The notes under the pieces were generated by a model. The model ran no database searches. It was not told the origin of the DNA and saw only the letters and a list, made by a program, of their open reading frames with translations. Of a stretch of DNA of 11,318 nt, positions 1 to 5,091 are shown one piece after another; the first letter of the stretch is position 1, and each line of letters begins with the position of its first letter. Where the stretch lies: assembly GCA_018268735.1 (NCBI GenBank), contig JAFDWA010000742.1, positions 1-11,318 on the forward strand. Reading direction: 5' to 3'. This DNA comes from Actinomycetota bacterium (GTDB taxonomy: Bacteria > Actinomycetota > Acidimicrobiia > Acidimicrobiales > Microtrichaceae). The position numbers were made by a program, and so were the translations under genes.

Positions 1-73
1 GGGGTTGAAGTTCGCGATTCGTGAGGGTGGTCATACGGTGGGTGCTGGTCGGGTGACGAAGATCCTGAAGTAG
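1..73 (+). CDS. tuf: Elongation factor Tu, C-terminal end (partial)
   Basis: Only the last 23 codons are in the window, read from base 2 to the TAG at 71-73. They give GLKFAIREGGHTVGAGRVTK followed by ILK, the very conserved end of EF-Tu domain III. EF-Tu is the GTPase that brings aminoacyl-tRNA to the ribosome. The gene lies upstream of rpmG, tRNA-Trp and secE, an order like that around tufB in other bacteria. The codons differ from the rest of the window: only 2 of 23 end in C, while 13 end in G and 8 in T (ATT, CGT, CAT, GCT and four GGT). The neighbouring genes strongly prefer C-ending codons. Identification rests on the conserved tail alone but is secure. Confidence 0.95.
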   Translation, partial: GLKFAIREGGHTVGAGRVTKILK

Positions 74-153
74 CACCTGTCCGAACCAGCGGCTTGTCCA
101 CCCGGTCCGGGAGCCACCACACTGTCGGTGCCCCGGGTCGACGCAGGCAGGCG

Positions 154-213
154 AGCGCCAGATCCGTCAGCGCCAGATCCGGCAACATCAGATCCAGCAA
201 CATCAGATCCAGT
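154..213 (+). repeat. Four 15-bp tandem repeat units before rpmG
   Basis: Four adjacent units are AGCGCCAGATCCGTC (154-168), AGCGCCAGATCCGGC (169-183), AACATCAGATCCAGC (184-198) and AACATCAGATCCAGT (199-213). All share the core CAGATCC at the same phase. Units 1 and 2 differ at one base, as do units 3 and 4, which suggests two rounds of duplication. The array ends directly against the rpmG ribosome binding site AGGAAG (214-219), so it would lie in the 5' untranslated region. No known function is recognised. Confidence 0.85.
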
Positions 214-227
214 AGGAAGTGGGAGCC

Positions 228-389
228 ATGGCCTCCGACAAGCGGGTCGCCGTGACCCTCGAGTGCACCGAGTGCAAGCGTCGCAACTACATCACCAACA
301 AGTCGAAGGTGAACGACCGCGAGCGCATCGAGCTCAAGAAGTACTGCCGTTGGGACCGTCGACACACGGTCCACAAGGAGACGCGCTGA
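228..389 (+). CDS. rpmG: 50S ribosomal protein L33
   Basis: This 53-residue protein is a small component of the large ribosomal subunit near the E site. The length is normal, and the sequence has the family landmarks CTEC (13-16), RNYITNK (19-25) and RIELKKYC (33-40), ending HKETR. The ATG follows AGGAAG at 214-219 with eight bases between. In cysteine-containing L33 a zinc ribbon uses two CxxC pairs. Here the first pair (C13, C16) is intact, but the second reads C40-R-W-D43, so the fourth cysteine is replaced by Asp. The gene is shorter than many ORF-length cutoffs but is unambiguous. It lies 154 bp after tuf with no clear promoter between them, so it may be co-transcribed with tuf. Confidence 0.95.
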   Translation: MASDKRVAVTLECTECKRRNYITNKSKVNDRERIELKKYCRWDRRHTVHKETR

Positions 390-441
390 GGTTCCCACGG
401 CGTCGGTCGTCGGTGTCGGCACGGCGGGCCCGCAGCGTCTA

Positions 442-470
442 ACCTCGCACGACGACGTCGTTCGCGAGGT
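442..470 (+). terminator. Inverted repeat between rpmG and tRNA-Trp, possible terminator
   Basis: ACCTCGC (442-448) and GCGAGGT (464-470) form a perfect 7-bp stem. The 15-base interior holds a second palindrome, ACGACGTCGT (452-461). It lies 52 bases after the rpmG stop and 54 before the tRNA. There is no T-run, so intrinsic termination is uncertain. A DNA operator or a processing hairpin is also possible. Confidence 0.35.
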
Positions 471-524
471 CCTGGCAGCCATGCGTCGCCGCAGCAGGAC
501 CAGGCATCGAGCGCGCGACGACAG

Positions 525-597
525 AGGGCAGTGGCTCAATTGGTAGAGCACCGGTCTCCAAAACCGGCGGTTGGGGGTTCGAGTCCCTCCTGCCCTG
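525..597 (+). tRNA. trnW: tRNA-Trp (anticodon CCA)
   Basis: A full cloverleaf can be drawn. The acceptor stem AGGGCAG (525-531) pairs with CTGCCCT (590-596). The D stem is GCTC/GAGC (534-537/546-549). The anticodon stem is CCGGT/ACCGG (551-555/563-567), with loop CTCCAAA giving anticodon CCA at 558-560. The variable loop has five bases. The T stem is GGGGG/CCCTC (573-577/585-589) with loop TTCGAGT. The discriminator base is G597, as in bacterial tRNA-Trp. The 3' CCA is not encoded, because CTC follows the discriminator. It lies 25 bases before secE, a common position for this tRNA in bacteria, and may be processed from a tRNA-secE-nusG transcript. A weak TAACCT at 440-445 could be a -10 box, but I see no -35 partner. 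Confidence 0.97.
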
Positions 598-622
598 CTC
601 AACTCCGAGAGGTCTCCAGACG

Positions 623-973
623 ATGGCGATGAACCGAGAGCAGAAGCGCGCGATGCAGCGTGCGGGCCAGATGAACGACGACGGCACGATGGCGGCGCGT
701 GATCGTCGTGCACCGGCGCAGAAGCTCAAGTCGGAGCGGACCCGCCCGGCAGAGTTCATGCGTGAGGTCCGTGCCGAGATGCGGAAGGTCTCCTGGCCGA
801 CCCGGCCGGAGGTGATCCGCTACTCGGTGATCGTGCTCGTCGCGCTCCTCGTCTTCGGTCTCGGGGTGTTCGTCGTGGACTACGTGTTCGGCGAGCTGTT
901 CCGATTCGTGCTCGACACGGGGACCACCACGACCGGAGCCGGCCTCCTGCCGTCCCTCCCGACGACCTACTGA
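623..973 (+). CDS. secE: Preprotein translocase subunit SecE
   Basis: This 116-residue protein is the small essential subunit that clamps SecY in the SecYEG channel of the cytoplasmic membrane. The N-terminal 40 residues are charged and poorly conserved. Then come the amphipathic helix FMREVRAEMRKVSWPT (45-60) with the family motif WPTRPEV (58-64) and one membrane segment at about 68-88 (VIVLVALLVFGLGVFVV). The short tail beyond it is Thr/Gly-rich. One membrane helix is the usual form outside enterobacteria. The start at 623 follows AGAGG (608-612) with ten bases between. A second in-frame ATG at 629 is possible but worse spaced. nusG follows after 49 bases, so the two are probably one operon. 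Confidence 0.95.
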   Translation: MAMNREQKRAMQRAGQMNDDGTMAARDRRAPAQKLKSERTRPAEFMREVRAEMRKVSWPTRPEVIRYSVIVLVALLVFGLGVFVVDYVFGELFRFVLDTGTTTTGAGLLPSLPTTY

Positions 974-1022
974 CCGTGCCGACCTGTCGTGTTGAAGCCG
1001 GTCTGCTGCCCGAGAGAGATCA

Positions 1023-1955
1023 ATGACTGACGACACCGTGAACCTCCCCGACGACGCAGAGGAGGCCGTGATCGCCTCCGACGCCGACGATTCCGCCACC
1101 ATGCCCCAGGAGGCCGGCGTCGCCGCAGCAGCCGATTCCGACCTCGAGGCGGCGCTCGAGAACGTGGCGGCCGTGGAGGAGCTCATCGCCGACGTCGACG
1201 GCGACGACACCGACGAGGATGCCGTCGAGGCGCTCGCCGAGGCCGAGGACATCGACCCCGACGGCGTGCTCGTCGAGTCACCTGCGTCGTCGGCGTCCGA
1301 CGACGGCGGTGACGACCGCGACCTCGACGACGAGCCGGACATCGAGGTCCTCGACGAGGACGAGCTCCTCGACGAGGAGCCACCCGCCCCGAAGCCCGAG
1401 TCCCCCTACGACCGGCCCGGCAAGTGGTACGTGCTGCACACCCAGTCCGGCTACGAGAAGAAGGTCCGTCAGAACATCGAGGCTCGGCGGGCGTCCATGA
1501 ACATGGAGTCCCGGATCCACGAGGTCGTCATCCCGATGGAGGACGTCGTCGAGTTCAAGCAGAACAAGAAGGTCATCGTCCAGAAGAAGATGTTCCCCGG
1601 CTACCTCCTCGTGCGTTGCACGTTGGACGACGACAGCTGGTACGTGATCCGCAACACGCCGGGTGTGACGGGATTCGTGGGGGCGGGCAACAAGCCGCAG
1701 CCGTTGCCGCGCCGAGAGGTGGAGCACTTCCTGCAGGTCAAGGACGAGACGCAGGAGAAGGTGCCGAAGGCCACCCGCGCCACGCGCCAGTACGAGATCA
1801 ACGAGACCGTGAGGGTCAAGGAGGGTCCGTTCGCGGACTTCTCCGGGGAGATCGTCGAGATCAACGAGGACCAGATGCGCGTCAAGGTGCTCGTCAACAT
1901 CTTCGGCCGGGAGACCCCTGTCGAGCTCGAGTTCTCCCAGGTCGCCAAGCTCTGA
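1023..1955 (+). CDS. nusG: Transcription termination/antitermination factor NusG with acidic N-terminal extension
   Basis: This 310-residue protein binds the beta' clamp helices of elongating RNA polymerase and links it to Rho or the ribosome. The NGN domain starts at about 134 (KWYVLHTQSGYEKKVRQNIE, 134-153) and includes KKMFPGYLLVRC (188-199) and NTPGVTGFVG (211-220). The KOW domain is at about 258-310, with VKEGPFADFSGEI (265-277) and the end VELEFSQVAKL. The N-terminal 120 residues are an extension: by count 47 are Asp or Glu and only one (R99) is basic. Long extensions are known in actinobacterial NusG, whereas E. coli NusG has about 181 residues. The ATG follows GAGAGAG (1012-1018), a weak ribosome binding site. 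No T-rich terminator follows. Confidence 0.95.
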   Translation: MTDDTVNLPDDAEEAVIASDADDSATMPQEAGVAAAADSDLEAALENVAAVEELIADVDGDDTDEDAVEALAEAEDIDPDGVLVESPASSASDDGGDDRDLDDEPDIEVLDEDELLDEEPPAPKPESPYDRPGKWYVLHTQSGYEKKVRQNIEARRASMNMESRIHEVVIPMEDVVEFKQNKKVIVQKKMFPGYLLVRCTLDDDSWYVIRNTPGVTGFVGAGNKPQPLPRREVEHFLQVKDETQEKVPKATRATRQYEINETVRVKEGPFADFSGEIVEINEDQMRVKVLVNIFGRETPVELEFSQVAKL

Positions 1956-2031
1956 GCCGGTCGCCGCGTGGCGTCGCCGTCGCTGCGGCAGGTCAGAGTC
2001 GGCTCCCACGGGTGCCGGGTTGTGCCGGTGG

Positions 2032-2079
2032 GGCCTGCGGGACCAGAATGATGGGTCGATCCGGCCGCTGACCGCAGCC
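2032..2079 (+). promoter_or_regulatory. Stem-loop in the rplK leader, candidate L1 autoregulatory site
   Basis: GGC-TGCGG (2032-2034 and 2036-2040, bulged C2035) pairs with CCGCAGCC (2072-2079). Inside, GACC (2041-2044) pairs with GGTC (2054-2057) around a nine-base loop, leaving 14 unpaired bases on the 3' side. GATGGG lies at 2050-2055. L1 is known to repress its own mRNA by binding a leader structure that mimics its 23S site: short helices around an asymmetric internal loop. The match here is in shape and position only. A competing fold pairs GGCC 2032-2035 with 2063-2066. Confidence 0.35.
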
Positions 2080-2179
2080 GAATGCGTGCGGCAGGGCCCG
2101 ATCACCTCCTGGGTTGCCGTCGATGGTCGCCGTCGATCCGCACCGACGGGTCGTTCCGAAGCTCGAAGAAAGTGGAGTC

Positions 2180-2605
2180 ATGGCCAAGAAGAAGGTCGTC
2201 GCCATCGTCAAGATCCAGATCCAGGCGGGTCAGGCGTCGCCGGCGCCGCCCGTCGGCACGGCGCTGGGTCCCCACGGCGTGGCGATCATGGACTTCTGCA
2301 AGGAGTACAACGCCCGCACCGAGGCGCAGCGGGGGACGATCATCCCCGTCGAGATCTCGATCTACGAGGACCGCACCTTCTCGTTCGTCACGAAGACCCC
2401 GCCAGCCCCGACGCTCATCCGCGAGGCTGCCGGACTGGAGAAGGCCGCGGAGAACCCGGGTCGTGGCTTCGTGGGGCGCATCACCGAAGCCCAGCTCACG
2501 GAGATCGCGACGACCAAGCTGCCGGACCTCAACACCGACGACCTCGACGCAGCGAAGCTGCAGATCGCCGGCACGGCCCGCTCGATGGGCATCGAGGTCG
2601 TCTGA
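2180..2605 (+). CDS. rplK: 50S ribosomal protein L11
   Basis: This 141-residue protein has the usual family length. With 23S helices 43-44 it forms the GTPase-associated centre and is the thiostrepton-binding site. The N-terminal domain has the Pro-rich segment [14 protein letters not shown] (21-34) and IMDFCKEYN (36-44). The C-terminal RNA-binding domain has KTPPAP (72-77), the LNTDDLDAA stretch (117-125) and GTARSMGI (131-138). T27 stands where many L11 proteins have Pro (PPVGPALG). The start at 2180 is chosen because MAKKKVV is the typical L11 beginning and GAAAGTGGAG (2168-2177) lies before it. An in-frame ATG at 2114 would add 22 residues unlike L11. It lies 224 bases after nusG and 112 before rplA. 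Confidence 0.95.
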   Translation: MAKKKVVAIVKIQIQAGQASPAPPVGTALGPHGVAIMDFCKEYNARTEAQRGTIIPVEISIYEDRTFSFVTKTPPAPTLIREAAGLEKAAENPGRGFVGRITEAQLTEIATTKLPDLNTDDLDAAKLQIAGTARSMGIEVV

Positions 2606-2611
2606 CCGACC

Positions 2612-2688
2612 CGCCGGCGTCGCCGGCGAACCGACGGGACGATCCGTCGGCACCCCCACCCGGGAGGACCTCGCCCGGGCATCCGGGC
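2612..2688 (+). other. Cluster of three GC-rich hairpins between rplK and rplA
   Basis: The 112-bp spacer is highly structured. First, the palindrome CGCCGGCG occurs twice, at 2612-2619 and 2621-2628, with one base between. Second, CCGACGG (2631-2637) and CCGTCGG (2644-2650) form a perfect 7-bp stem with a six-base loop. Third, GCCCGG (2673-2678) and CCGGGC (2683-2688) form a 6-bp stem with loop GCAT. There are no T-runs, so termination is not indicated. They may tune rplA translation, act as RNase barriers, or stabilise the L11 message. Confidence 0.6.
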
Positions 2689-2717
2689 CACATGAGGGAG
2701 AACCGGAAGGATTCGAC

Positions 2718-3410
2718 ATGGCACACGGCAAGCGGTACCTCGACGCGACCAAGCGATACGACCGGGAGCGCCACTACTCCCTCGACGAGGCGATCGACGT
2801 CGTCAAGCTCCTCGCGACGGCGAAGTTCGACGAGACCGTGGAGGTCGTCGTGCGTCTCGGGGTGGATCCCCGCAAGGCGGACCAGATGATCCGTGGCACC
2901 GTCGCCCTCCCCTCCGGGACCGGCAAGGACGTCCGGGTTGCTGTGTTCGCTCAGGGCGACGCCGCCGCTGCGGCGTCGGCGGCAGGCGCAGAGCTCGTCG
3001 GCGCCGAGGATCTCGCCACCCAGATCGAGGGCGGCATGCTCGACTTCGACGTCACGATCGCCACCCCGGACCTGATGCCGTTGGTCGGTCGGCTCGGTCG
3101 TGTGCTCGGGCCCCGAGGCCTCATGCCGAACCCCAAGACCGGCACCGTCACCCCGGATCCGGCCAAGGCGGTCGAGGAGTTCAAGGGCGGCAAGGTCGAG
3201 TACCGGACCGATCGCAACGGCAACGTGCACGTCGGGATCGGCAAGGCGAGCTTCACCAGGGAGGCGCTGCTCGCGAACTTCGACGCGATCCACGAGGAGC
3301 TCCTCAAGGCCAAGCCCAGCTCCGCGAAGGGCCGCTACATCCGCAAGGCCACCATCAGCTCGACCATGGGTCCCGGCGTCCACCTCGACATCGCCCACCT
3401 CGAGAGCTGA
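2718..3410 (+). CDS. rplA: 50S ribosomal protein L1
   Basis: This 230-residue protein forms the mobile L1 stalk at the E site and, in many bacteria, represses translation of its own rplK-rplA message. Family length is normal. Visible landmarks are [20 protein letters not shown] (5-24), the domain II region around 70-150 with the L1 signature [20 protein letters not shown] (111-130) and [14 protein letters not shown] (131-144), and the domain I return with [19 protein letters not shown] (158-176). It ends TMGPGVHLD followed by IAHLES. An Ala-rich stretch (81-90) is only a surface feature. The ATG is preceded by GGAAGGA (2705-2711) with six bases between. A terminator-like hairpin lies 33 bases downstream, so rplKA is probably its own unit. 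Confidence 0.96.
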   Translation: MAHGKRYLDATKRYDRERHYSLDEAIDVVKLLATAKFDETVEVVVRLGVDPRKADQMIRGTVALPSGTGKDVRVAVFAQGDAAAAASAAGAELVGAEDLATQIEGGMLDFDVTIATPDLMPLVGRLGRVLGPRGLMPNPKTGTVTPDPAKAVEEFKGGKVEYRTDRNGNVHVGIGKASFTREALLANFDAIHEELLKAKPSSAKGRYIRKATISSTMGPGVHLDIAHLES

Positions 3411-3443
3411 AGTCCCCTCCCAGCCCCCGCCCGCTCACCTGCC

Positions 3444-3494
3444 CTGAACTCGGGCGTGGGCGACCAGTGGGTGGTCGTTGTTGCCCGAGTTCGG
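3444..3494 (+). terminator. Bipartite hairpin after rplA, probable terminator
   Basis: GAACTCGGGC (3446-3455) and GCCCGAGTTC (3483-3492) are a perfect 10-bp inverted repeat, extended to 12 bp by a T-G and a C-G pair. Inside, a symmetric five-by-five internal loop (GTGGG 3456-3460 against TTGTT 3478-3482) leads to a second perfect stem, CGACCA/TGGTCG (3461-3466/3472-3477), with loop GTGGG. No T-run follows, as is common for hairpin terminators proposed in high-GC actinobacteria. Its place between the rplA stop and the candidate rplJ promoter supports termination. Confidence 0.6.
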
Positions 3495-3527
3495 TGGAGG
3501 TACGTGCGTCCGGGGAGCGGTGCCGGG

Positions 3528-3557
3528 TTCGCTCAGCCGTCGGGGGTTCGGTAGCAT
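3528..3557 (+). promoter_or_regulatory. Candidate rplJ-rplL promoter
   Basis: TAGCAT (3552-3557) fits the TANNNT form of an actinobacterial -10 box. The best -35 is TTCGCT (3528-3533), only three of six matches to TTGACA, with an 18-base spacer. Transcription would begin near 3563-3564, exactly where the UUCG-capped hairpin starts, which supports the call. It lies 34 bases after the end of the rplA hairpin. Confidence 0.45.
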
Positions 3558-3562
3558 CTGTC

Positions 3563-3580
3563 GGTCCCCTTCGGGGGACC
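3563..3580 (+). other. UUCG-capped hairpin at the predicted 5' end of rplJ mRNA
   Basis: GGTCCCC (3563-3569) and GGGGACC (3574-3580) pair perfectly over seven bases around TTCG. A C(UUCG)G cap is an exceptionally stable RNA tetraloop. It lies right at the inferred transcription start, where a stable hairpin can protect the 5' end of a message. Confidence 0.7.
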
Positions 3581-3793
3581 TGAACACCGCCCCGAAGAGG
3601 GCGACCGAGATCTGACACTCGCCAGAGACCCCACGGCGCACCGGACGGTGCAGAACGGGCCCAGGCGTTCACCCCCGACCGGAGCGACCCGGCCGGGCCC
3701 CGAGCGGCATCGGACACCATCGGTGCACGATCCGGGGTCGAGCGCCACCGGCCCACCTGGGTAGGTGGACACCTGTTCCGAGAGCCGTCCCCC

Positions 3794-3841
3794 GGGTCGG
3801 TCGAGGAGGCGTCCGCTGATGCGGGCGCTGGATCCCGACCC
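3794..3841 (+). other. Two-part stem-loop in the rplJ leader
   Basis: The outer stem GGGTCGG (3794-3800) with CCGACCC (3835-3841) is perfect over 7 bp. An internal loop (3801-3807 against 3830-3834) separates it from a 9-bp inner stem, GGCGTCCGC (3808-3816) with GCGGGCGCT (3821-3829), which has two G-T pairs and loop TGAT. Of the leader stems this is the best candidate for a protein-binding element, because it has a purine-rich asymmetric internal loop (TCGAGGA/GGATC). That is inference from shape only. Confidence 0.5.
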
Positions 3842-3845
3842 AGGA

Positions 3846-3890
3846 GGGTTGCGACCGCAGCCCCGGAACCGGGCCGCCCTGACGGGCTGC
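3846..3890 (+). promoter_or_regulatory. Mutually exclusive stems just before the rplJ ribosome binding site
   Basis: GCAGCCC (3857-3863) can pair over seven positions with GGGTTGC (3846-3852, one G-T pair, loop GACC) or perfectly with GGGCTGC (3884-3890). The second choice encloses further short stems at 3862-3873 (CCCGG-AA-CCGGG) and 3876-3887 (GCCC-TGAC-GGGC). The two long pairings cannot coexist. This arrangement resembles an attenuator or translational switch. Confidence 0.45.
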
Positions 3891-3905
3891 CCCCGAGACA
3901 GATGG

Positions 3906-3913
3906 AAGGAGGT
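3906..3913 (+). promoter_or_regulatory. Near-ideal Shine-Dalgarno of rplJ
   Basis: AAGGAGGT matches the 16S anti-Shine-Dalgarno over eight bases, the strongest in the window, and ends five bases before the ATG at 3919. AGGTGTC (3910-3916), which overlaps it, is perfectly complementary to GACACCT at 3768-3774 in the leader. The strand CACCT there is also part of a local pairing with AGGT 3763-3766. Confidence 0.8.
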
Positions 3914-3918
3914 GTCAG

Positions 3919-4659
3919 ATGGAGAACCCGAGGCCGGAGAAGGTGGCCGTCGTGGACGAGGTCAAGGACAGGTTCCAGGCCTCCGACGCGGTGATCATCA
4001 CCGAGTACCGTGGCCTGACGGTCCAGGACCTGCAGGGACTGCGCACCTCGTTGCGTGCTGCCGGCGGTGAGTACCGCGTGTACAAGAACACCCTCGTGCG
4101 GCGGGCGACGAGCTCGCTCGACCTCGCCCTCGACGAGCAGCTGCTCGGACCGACGGCGCTCACGTTCGTCGGCCAGAAGGCCGACGGCACGCCGGGCGAC
4201 GTCGTCACGGTGGCGAAGGCCCTCAAGGCGTTCGCGAAGTCCAACCCGCTGCTCGTGTTGAAGGGCGGTGTGCTGGGCGATTCGCTGCTCGACGAGGCGG
4301 CGTTGTCACGCCTGGCGGAGGTCGCACCCCGGGAGGAGCTGCTCGCTCGTCTCGCCGGTGGCATGGCAGCGCCCATGCAGAACTTCGCCAGCTTGCTCAA
4401 CGCGATCCCGCAGAAGATGGCGTACGCGCTGCAGGCGCTGATCGAGGCCGGTGGTGCGAGCGATGCTCCCGAACCGGTCGCCGAGACGGCGACCGCCGAT
4501 GAACCCACCGCCGAGGCGGACCCAGCGGACACCGCTGAGGCGGGGACGACGGCAGATGCCGCCGACCCTGCAGTTGACACGGATCAGGACGAGACCCCCG
4601 CCGACGGTGGGGACGCGGTCGAGGCGAGCGCCGACGACGCCGCGCAGGAACAGGAGTGA
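3919..4659 (+). CDS. rplJ: 50S ribosomal protein L10 with acidic C-terminal tail
   Basis: L10 anchors the L7/L12 dimers to 23S rRNA and forms the base of the ribosomal stalk. Residues 1 to about 178 match the family: [12 protein letters not shown] (8-19), the conserved ITEYRGLTV (27-35), [11 protein letters not shown] (53-63), KGGVLG (115-120) and the long C-terminal helix at about 134-177 that binds L12 dimers. The protein has 246 residues against about 165-180 usual. The extra 66 residues (181-246) are Ala/Asp/Glu/Thr/Pro-rich, with 13 Asp, 9 Glu and no Lys, Arg or His. The ATG has a near-ideal ribosome binding site. rplL starts five bases after the stop, so the two are translated from one message. 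The tail is in frame and free of stops, so it is not a sequencing artefact on its face. Confidence 0.95.
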   Translation: MENPRPEKVAVVDEVKDRFQASDAVIITEYRGLTVQDLQGLRTSLRAAGGEYRVYKNTLVRRATSSLDLALDEQLLGPTALTFVGQKADGTPGDVVTVAKALKAFAKSNPLLVLKGGVLGDSLLDEAALSRLAEVAPREELLARLAGGMAAPMQNFASLLNAIPQKMAYALQALIEAGGASDAPEPVAETATADEPTAEADPADTAEAGTTADAADPAVDTDQDETPADGGDAVEASADDAAQEQE

Positions 4660-4664
4660 CGGAA

Positions 4665-5051
4665 ATGGCAACCAAGGAAGAGATCCTCGACGCGATCTCC
4701 AGCATGACGGTGCTCGAGCTCTCCGAGCTGCTGAGCGAGTTCGAGGAGCGCTTCGGCGTGACCGCGGCCGCCCCGGTGGCGGTCGCTGCGGCCGCTCCGG
4801 CGGGGGGTGGGGCCGACGGTGGCGCTGCCGAGGAGGAGAAGACCAGCTTCGACGTGATCCTCACCGACGCCGGCGACAAGAAGATCGGCGTCATCAAGGA
4901 GGTGCGCGGCCTCACGAGTCTGGGGCTCAAGGAGGCCAAGGACCTCGTGGAGTCCGCCCCCAAGGCCATCCTCGAGGGCGTGTCCAAGGACGAGGCGGAG
5001 AAGGCCAAGGAGGCCATCGAGGGGGCCGGAGGCTCCGTCGAGGTCAAGTGA
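4665..5051 (+). CDS. rplL: 50S ribosomal protein L7/L12
   Basis: This 128-residue protein is the multicopy stalk component that recruits and activates translation GTPases. The N-terminal dimerisation domain is 1 to about 32 ([20 protein letters not shown] at the start). The Ala/Gly-rich hinge is about 33-57. The C-terminal factor-binding domain is 58-128, with [20 protein letters not shown] (72-91) and KDLVESAP (92-99). Family length is typical. The start at 4665 has AGGAG (4652-4656) eight bases before it, inside the end of rplJ. A GTG at 4656 is in frame but overlaps that ribosome binding site. Two strong hairpins follow the stop, so most transcripts probably end there. Confidence 0.97.
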   Translation: MATKEEILDAISSMTVLELSELLSEFEERFGVTAAAPVAVAAAAPAGGGADGGAAEEEKTSFDVILTDAGDKKIGVIKEVRGLTSLGLKEAKDLVESAPKAILEGVSKDEAEKAKEAIEGAGGSVEVK

Positions 5052-5060
5052 GCTGAGCCC

Positions 5061-5080
5061 GATCCGGGTTCTCCCGGGTC
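5061..5080 (+). terminator. First hairpin after rplL
   Basis: GATCCGGG (5061-5068) pairs with CCCGGGTC (5073-5080), eight pairs including one T-G, around loop TTCT. It starts nine bases after the rplL stop. No T-run follows. It could be an mRNA 3' stabiliser or the first part of a tandem terminator with 5092-5137. Confidence 0.55.
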
Positions 5081-5091
5081 ACCAACCCGTG

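Larger units (their letters stand above)
3563..3918 (+). promoter_or_regulatory. Structured rplJ 5' leader, probable L10(L12) feedback region
   Basis: This non-coding stretch of about 356 bases before rplJ is full of perfect stems. They are the UUCG hairpin 3563-3580, GCACC/GGTGC (3638-3642/3647-3651), CCACCT/AGGTGG (3753-3758/3763-3768), the two-part stem 3794-3841, and GGGTTGC/GCAGCCC (3846-3852/3857-3863). Binding of the L10-L12 complex to an rplJ leader is known in diverse bacteria, so a regulatory leader is expected here. I could not align it to the known L10 leader consensus by eye, and the L10-binding element is not pinpointed. No protein-coding gene is seen in 3411-3918. Confidence 0.55.

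Noticed and set aside
2020..2049. Promoter-like TTGTGC and CAGAAT, 18 bases apart, before rplK
   Set aside because: Both boxes are poor, and the site overlaps the candidate L1 stem-loop, so both cannot be true as drawn. It remains the main alternative.
2114..2179. In-frame 22-codon extension of rplK from ATG 2114
   Set aside because: The extra residues do not resemble L11, and the family starts at MAKK, which has its own ribosome binding site.
2082..3410. A long frame that fuses the rplK-rplA spacer and an off-frame read of rplK to rplA
   Set aside because: The first 200 or so codons are an Arg/Ser-rich off-frame read of rplK. Real rplA begins at 2718 with a good ribosome binding site.
3478..3506. 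TTGTTG and TACGTG, 17 bases apart, after rplA
   Set aside because: The -10 lacks the conserved final T, and the -35 lies within the terminator-like hairpin.
3765..4070. A 101-codon frame that runs from the rplJ leader into rplJ
   Set aside because: It overlaps rplJ in another frame, has no visible ribosome binding site and has no recognisable motif.
4574..4579. TTGACA inside rplJ
   Set aside because: It is a perfect -35 hexamer but no TANNNT lies 16-19 bases downstream, and it is within the coding sequence for the L10 tail.
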